Source of the DNA: Arthrobacter sp. FB24
Lineage (GTDB): Bacteria; Actinomycetota; Actinomycetes; Actinomycetales; Micrococcaceae
Length of the DNA stretch: 64,000 nt
Reading direction: 5' to 3'
NCBI RefSeq assembly: GCF_000196235.1
Contig: NC_008541.1
Location: 62,001-126,000 of the forward strand
Made by a program: the position numbers and the translations under genes. This document shows, in pieces, positions 60,165 to 64,000 of this stretch (within the stretch, counting starts at the first letter, position 1; every line of letters begins with the position of its first letter). The notes beneath the pieces were generated by a model. The model searched no databases, had not been told where the DNA came from, and saw nothing but the letters and a program-made list of their open reading frames with translations.

Positions 60165-61139
60165 TTAGGTGCCAAGTTCCATCATCAGGGCGGGCAGTTC
60201 ATCAGCCAGTTCACGGGCCAGGTACCCGAGGCTACCGAACCGGCTCGCCAGCCTGTCGCCGGCGGCGGCATGGAGGTGGGTGCCCCAGCACGTCGCCTGT
60301 GCATCCGATGTTCCCCGGGCGCGCAGGCCTGCGATGGTACCGGCCAGGATGTCCCCGCTGCCGGAGGTGCCCAGGCCGCCGTAGCCGGTGGTGATTTCCC
60401 ACAGCTGGATATTCCCGGTTCCGGGGGCGTTCCCCGGGCTTCCGCCCTCCTTCCCGCCCGGACCGGGGTCGGCGATGACACCCTGGCAACTCACCACGGC
60501 ACCGTAACGCCGGGCAATTTCCGCAACGTCCCGGTGCAGGTCCTCGACCTCCCGTCCCAGCAGGACTCCGGATTCGGTGACGTTCGGGGTCAGGATGAGC
60601 CGCCCTGCCCATGGTCCGAGTTCGCCGAGGAGCCCCGGAAGGCAGCCCAAAGCGTAGGCGTCGAGTACCAGCGCCGGCCTGCTGGCGGAGCCGCCGGGGT
60701 TTCTTCCGTCGCCGCCGGCGTTCCCGGAATCCAGTTTCAGCAGCTCCCTCAGGAGGGACTCCGCTTCGTCCATGTCGTCCAGGCCCGGTCCCACCAGGAC
60801 GGCCGCGGCTTTGTCCAGTTCTTCGGCCAGGACCGATACCCCGGAACCTTCGACGGCGCCCTCGTCCGTTTCCGCGAGGCCCACCACCCCCGCTTCCGGC
60901 AGGGCCACCGCAACCTGCACCGCGGTGGAACCGGCGACTGCCAGGGTCAGCCGGCCCGCGCCGGCGCGCAGGGCCGCCGTGCCCGCCAGAAGCGCCGCGC
61001 CGGGGGTCTTCCGGGCTCCGCCGATGACCAGCACGGATCCGCGGTCGTCCTTGCCCGATCCGCCGCCCGGAAGCGGCCAGTCGCGCAGCAGGGTGGGCGT
61101 GACCGGCTGTGCCGACGGTTTGCTATGCGGGGTGGACAT
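60165..61139 (-). CDS. nnrD: ADP-dependent NAD(P)H-hydrate dehydratase
   Basis: About 324 residues of the ribokinase-like YjeF C-terminal family. GSVLVIGGARKTPGAALLAG, then AGAGRLTLAV, VGPGLDDMDEAE, LTPNVTESGVLLGR, and GTSGSGDILAGTIAGLRARG (Asp in GSGD is catalytic). It dehydrates damaged NAD(P)HX back to NAD(P)H. The epimerase partner (NnrE) domain is absent. Two Gly-rich inserts (near residues 155 and 245) are unusual. ATG 61139 or 61154; it overlaps the phosphatase gene, so the two are coupled. Confidence 0.9.
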   Translation of the reverse strand: MSTPHSKPSAQPVTPTLLRDWPLPGGGSGKDDRGSVLVIGGARKTPGAALLAGTAALRAGAGRLTLAVAGSTAVQVAVALPEAGVVGLAETDEGAVEGSGVSVLAEELDKAAAVLVGPGLDDMDEAESLLRELLKLDSGNAGGDGRNPGGSASRPALVLDAYALGCLPGLLGELGPWAGRLILTPNVTESGVLLGREVEDLHRDVAEIARRYGAVVSCQGVIADPGPGGKEGGSPGNAPGTGNIQLWEITTGYGGLGTSGSGDILAGTIAGLRARGTSDAQATCWGTHLHAAAGDRLASRFGSLGYLARELADELPALMMELGT

Positions 61140-61911
61140 TGGCATCTCCCGCATGTTCGGTCACCGGCACGCCTTCGCTGACCAGGTGGTCGGCCATGTT
61201 GAAGCTCTCCAGGATCCAGGGCCCGGCTCCGTCAGGGCGGACGAACCGCGTGAGGGAAGCGTTGAGGATGGTGGACGTCGCGGCAATATCGAGGAGTTCC
61301 GGTTCGGTGAGCCCTTCCAGGATGTAGCGGAACAGCAGGATCAGGGCGTCATGGCACACGAGCATGATCCGGCCGCCGCCGGGTTGCCGTTCAAGATCGG
61401 CCAGGAGGGAGCGGAGCCGTAGCACGACGTCTGCCCAGGACTCGCCGCCGGGTGGCCGGTAGTAGAACTTCCCCAGCCAGCGCCGCCGCGCCGCCTCCTC
61501 CGGCAGCCGGGCCTCCACGCCCGCGGAGGTCAGCATGTCCAGGATGCCCAGTTCCCTGTCGCGGAGCCGTTCGTCAATGAGGATACCTGCGGGCCAGCCG
61601 CCGGTTTTCACGGCGAGCTCGGCCGTCTGCCGGGCGCGGACGTAGGGCGAAGACCACACCCCCGCGGGCCGCTGATCCTCCGGAAAATCAGCGAACAGCC
61701 TGCCCAGGGCGAGGGCCTGATCGCGTCCGGTGGCGGAAAGTTCCACATCGGCGTCCCGGGCCGGAACGTCGATGACGTGGGCTCCGGCCTGTCTGGCCAT
61801 CGTCGCGGCCACGTTCCCCGCGCTCTCGCCGTGACGCACCAGCACAAGCTCGGTCAGTCCCGTTCCCGTGGGACCTCTTCGGGAAGAATTGCGGTCATAG
61901 GATTGCGGCAT
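61123..61911 (-). CDS. Histidine phosphatase superfamily protein
   Basis: 262 residues. LVLVRHGESAGNVAATMARQ has the RHG motif (about residues 24-43), SSPYVRARQTAELA the second Arg, DRELGILDML the acidic part, and IMLVCHDALILLF the second His. The chain is longer than the phosphatase at 11586 and differs in the acidic region. The gene overlaps the downstream nnrD start by 17-32 bp, so they are probably one operon. Confidence 0.88.
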   Translation of the reverse strand: MPQSYDRNSSRRGPTGTGLTELVLVRHGESAGNVAATMARQAGAHVIDVPARDADVELSATGRDQALALGRLFADFPEDQRPAGVWSSPYVRARQTAELAVKTGGWPAGILIDERLRDRELGILDMLTSAGVEARLPEEAARRRWLGKFYYRPPGGESWADVVLRLRSLLADLERQPGGGRIMLVCHDALILLFRYILEGLTEPELLDIAATSTILNASLTRFVRPDGAGPWILESFNMADHLVSEGVPVTEHAGDANVHPA

Positions 61912-62009
61912 TGCTACCCCCTTGGTCCGGGCCCGTTTCCCGGGCCGCGTGCGCCCTCATTGGCTGCGTATAGCTCAGGAAAGCCCACGTTACTACTGCC
62001 TGTGAGTCC

Positions 62010-62038
62010 TTGTCGCGGTAATCAGGGAAGGCTAGGCT
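62010..62038 (+). promoter_or_regulatory. Promoter of the DUF6480-like gene
   Basis: -35 TTGTCG (62010-62015), 17-bp spacer, -10 TAGGCT (62033-62038). Confidence 0.55.
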
Positions 62039-62102
62039 GGCCACCCATCAGCCTGCACGTCTCCGCTATCCCACGAGGCGGACCCCGAAGAACGGACCAA
62101 AC

Positions 62103-62354
62103 ATGAGCACCTACCACCCGGAGAACGACCCCTCGAATCCGGACCGGCCCGGCAGCGCCGAAGCGGCCTCCGGGCGGCCGGAAACTGACAAAACGGAAGC
62201 AAAAGACCGGGCATCCAAGGACCCGGCGGCCACCGCGAACCCCGACCCGCTGGAAGGCAACATCACCGGACTGGAGCCCGGCGGCGGTGTTCCGCCCGGC
62301 GAAACGCCACCAGCGGAAGACTCCATGAGCGGCGACCAGGGGCACGAGGAATAG
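62103..62354 (+). CDS. Small acidic DUF6480-like protein
   Basis: 83 residues, strongly acidic and Pro/Gly-rich. The segment ITGLEPGGGVPPGETPPAED is the hallmark I associate with DUF6480; the membrane helix found at the end of some members is absent here. No function is known. A good promoter lies 65 bp upstream. The ribosome site is weak. Confidence 0.7.
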   Translation: MSTYHPENDPSNPDRPGSAEAASGRPETDKTEAKDRASKDPAATANPDPLEGNITGLEPGGGVPPGETPPAEDSMSGDQGHEE

Positions 62355-62376
62355 CTGGATCCTGGCCGCGGAGGGC

Positions 62377-62382
62377 TATTGT
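62377..62382 (+). promoter_or_regulatory. -10 box of leaderless hydrolase gene
   Basis: TATTGT, 6 nt, then ATG 62389. Confidence 0.5.
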
Positions 62383-62388
62383 CGACGG

Positions 62389-63195
62389 ATGAAGGGTGCC
62401 GTAACCACAGACGTCGAAGCCGGAGGCCTCCGCGGTCGGATGTACGCTTCGCGTGCCACATCGGACGTCCGGCCCCGCGCGGACGCCCCGACCTTTGTCC
62501 TCATCCACGGGATCGGCGTCTCCCACCGCTACCTTGTCCGGCTGCACCACGTCCTGGCCGGGGTGGCGGACACTATCTCGATCGACCTTCCGGGCTTCGG
62601 CTCCACTCCGCGCCCGGACCGCCAGCTCATGGTGGCGGACCAGGCAGCCTTTATCCATGACGTCCTGGATCAGGCCGGGGTGGGGCTGCGGGTCCTGGTG
62701 GGCCACTCCATGGGGGCTCAGTTCGTCCTGGAAGCCGCCCTGCAGCGGCCGGAACAGGTGCCGCACGTGGTGCTGATGGGACCCGTGGTGGATGTCCGGC
62801 GCCGCACGCTGCCCCGCCAGATCCTGGCGCTGACCAAGGACGCGCTCCTCCATGAAACCCCCGGTTCGAACGCCTTGGTGTTCAGTGACTACCTGCGTTG
62901 CGGGCCACTCTGGTACCTCAAGGAGCTGCGGGTCATGATGAACTACCGGACCGAGGAGCGGATCCGCGGGCTAACCACGCCTGTGATGATCCTTCGCGGC
63001 GCTTCCGACCCCATCGCAACAGGGGAGTGGTGCCGCATCCTTGCGCGGCGCGCACCGGCGGGGACGCTGGTGGAGGTCCCCGGCTGCGGTCACGTAGTCC
63101 AGCACACCGGCACGGCCCAAGTGGCCGACGCGATCACCGGCTTTACCGGCCTCCCCGGCTCCGGTGCCCCGGAACAGACCGTGAACCGTCAGTAG
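62389..63195 (+). CDS. Alpha/beta fold hydrolase
   Basis: 268 residues. FVLIHGIGVSHRYLVRLHHV (oxyanion region), VLVGHSMGAQFVLEAALQRP (nucleophile Ser in GHSMG, about residue 106), ILRGASDPIATGEWC (acid) and PGCGHVVQHTGTAQVADAIT (His) complete the triad. It looks like an esterase or C-C hydrolase; the substrate is not evident. A leaderless start is set by TATTGT 6 nt upstream. Confidence 0.88.
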   Translation: MKGAVTTDVEAGGLRGRMYASRATSDVRPRADAPTFVLIHGIGVSHRYLVRLHHVLAGVADTISIDLPGFGSTPRPDRQLMVADQAAFIHDVLDQAGVGLRVLVGHSMGAQFVLEAALQRPEQVPHVVLMGPVVDVRRRTLPRQILALTKDALLHETPGSNALVFSDYLRCGPLWYLKELRVMMNYRTEERIRGLTTPVMILRGASDPIATGEWCRILARRAPAGTLVEVPGCGHVVQHTGTAQVADAITGFTGLPGSGAPEQTVNRQ

Positions 63196-63244
63196 TCCTG
63201 CCCGTCCGGCCGCCTCGTAGCGTCTGCTACGTTACACGTCAGGC

Positions 63245-63252
63245 AAGCGCTT
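63245..63252. promoter_or_regulatory. Putative LacI-type half operator before the glycerate kinase
   Basis: AAGCGCTT, the same 8-bp palindrome found twice at 20576-20610, lies 27 bp before the kinase start in the context GGCAAGCGCTTTCC. Confidence 0.3.
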
Positions 63253-63279
63253 TCCGGGAGATGCTGGCAGGATAGACAC

Positions 63280-64000
63280 ATGCGCATTCTCATTGCTCCG
63301 GACAAGTTCAAAGGGTCACTTACCGCTGCCGAGGCGGCCAGCGCCATCGCCGAGGGGGCGCTGCGCGTCTATCCGGATGCGGTCGCCACGCAATTCCCCG
63401 TGGCCGACGGCGGGGAGGGCACCCTGGAAGCTGCCGTCGCCGCCGGCTACGAGGAACGGCTGAACGCCGTCGTCGGTCCCATTCTGGCGCCCATCGGTGC
63501 CGCCTGGGCCCTCCGCAAGGATGCGTTCGGCGGTGCAACCGCAGTGATTGAGACCGCCCAGGCATCGGGGCTCGCGCACATGGAACCTACGCCCGCGAAT
63601 GCGCTGCGCGCCCACAGCTACGGCTGTGGCCAGCTGATCGCTGCCGCACTGGACGCCGGAGCCTCGGAAATCGTGCTGGGGGTGGGCGGCTCTGCCATGA
63701 CCGACGGCGGCAGCGGCGCTTTGCGCGCCCTGGGCCTGAAGCCGCTGGACGCGGCCGGAAACGTGGTTCCCCTGGGCGGCGGTTCCCTCGTGGACGTTGT
63801 GGACGTGGATGTGTCGGGCCTGGACCCCCGGCTGGGGTCCGTGAAGTTCCGGATCGCAGTGGATGTCCAGAACCCGCTGTTCGGAAGCGATGGAGCGGCC
63901 CACGTCTTCGGCCCGCAGAAAGGGGCCGACGCGGACGCCGTGGAGCTGCTGGACGCCGGGCTCCGCAACTGGGGTTCCGTTCTGCGGCAGGCCACGGGAC
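63280..64000 (+). CDS. Glycerate 2-kinase, cut by the window end
   Basis: The first 240 residues of a glycerate kinase of the GarK/GlxK family (about 370-380 in full). RILIAPDKFKGSLTAAEAAS (residues 2-21) and FPVADGGEGTLEAAV are the family's opening motifs, followed by LGVGGSAMTDGGSGALRALG and VDVQNPLFGSDGAAHVFGPQ. It phosphorylates glycerate to 2-phosphoglycerate in glyoxylate, glycine or serine catabolism. The start is ATG 63280 with AGGA. The 3' end lies beyond 64000. Confidence 0.9.
   Translation, partial: MRILIAPDKFKGSLTAAEAASAIAEGALRVYPDAVATQFPVADGGEGTLEAAVAAGYEERLNAVVGPILAPIGAAWALRKDAFGGATAVIETAQASGLAHMEPTPANALRAHSYGCGQLIAAALDAGASEIVLGVGGSAMTDGGSGALRALGLKPLDAAGNVVPLGGGSLVDVVDVDVSGLDPRLGSVKFRIAVDVQNPLFGSDGAAHVFGPQKGADADAVELLDAGLRNWGSVLRQATG

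Noticed and set aside
1..64000. Prophage, insertion sequence, integrase or CRISPR-Cas content
   Set aside because: I saw no transposase, integrase, phage structural or Cas-like protein and no spaced repeat array anywhere in the window.

Overview
The window is a 64 kb stretch of chromosome from a high-GC Gram-positive bacterium. It most likely comes from the Arthrobacter/Pseudarthrobacter group (Micrococcaceae, Actinomycetota). The reasons are the GC-rich third codon positions, GTG/TTG starts, TANNNT -10 boxes lying 6-8 nt before many start codons (leaderless mRNAs), Tat lipoproteins, and ABC sugar importers without their own ATPase. I see no prophage, insertion sequence, CRISPR array or rRNA operon. 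One tRNA gene (Lys, anticodon UUU) is present. Names rest on motifs read by eye; no database search was run.

Layout. 0-4 kb: a membrane protein, a thymidylate-kinase-like protein, a divergent DUF5997/LysR-ligand-domain pair and a small lipoprotein. 4-8 kb: a promoter and tandem glycine riboswitch before a 34-codon ORF that looks like a decayed start of gcvP, then sdaA (serine dehydratase), lipA (lipoyl synthase) and a MetF-like reductase. This is a glycine/serine/one-carbon operon that seems to have lost its glycine-cleavage genes. 8-20 kb: housekeeping and stress genes (transglycosylase, oxidoreductases, AlkD-like repair, phosphatase, SGNH hydrolase, tRNA-Lys, DUF202 pair, DUF1508, isochorismatase-like hydrolase, sarcosine-oxidase-like flavoprotein, DedA). 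19.4-24.1 kb: a LacI regulator with a double operator facing nucleoside hydrolase, MFS transporter and ribokinase, a nucleoside salvage/catabolism unit. 24.1-32.6 kb: a seven-gene sugar ABC importer and sugar-oxidation operon (binding protein, two permeases, two Gfo/Idh/MocA dehydrogenases, isomerase, ThuA) facing its LacI regulator, with the same palindrome on both sides. 32.7-39.2 kb: GntR, PxpA, MFS, a PxpB-PxpC fusion and a biotin carboxylase-BCCP protein. Together these look like a split urea-carboxylase-type enzyme for 5-oxoproline or another lactam. 39.3-48.9 kb: regulators, two DUF1508 paralogues, a PAS-ANTAR protein, a BASS transporter, an alarmone synthetase coupled to a SulP transporter, a lipoprotein hydrolase with a frameshifted Tat signal, and NhaA. 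48.9-53.5 kb: a persulfide dioxygenase-rhodanese protein under a perfect CsoR/CstR-like palindrome, PfkB kinase, PEBP, HAD and GDPD proteins.

53.5-59.9 kb is the most interesting part. It is a signalling island with a GGDEF-EAL protein, two paralogous STAS/SpoIIAA-like proteins, a receiver-GAF-histidine kinase and a methyltransferase. In its middle a helical-repeat (TPR-like) protein faces a 51-residue secreted peptide ending in SSIGWWPN, which has its own near-consensus promoter and a strong terminator. The layout resembles peptide/TPR-receptor quorum-sensing pairs of Firmicutes (Rap-Phr, ComR-ComS), and I propose it as the candidate undescribed system. The last 4 kb hold NAD(P)HX dehydratase, phosphatase, DUF6480-like and hydrolase genes and the start of a glycerate kinase cut by the window edge.
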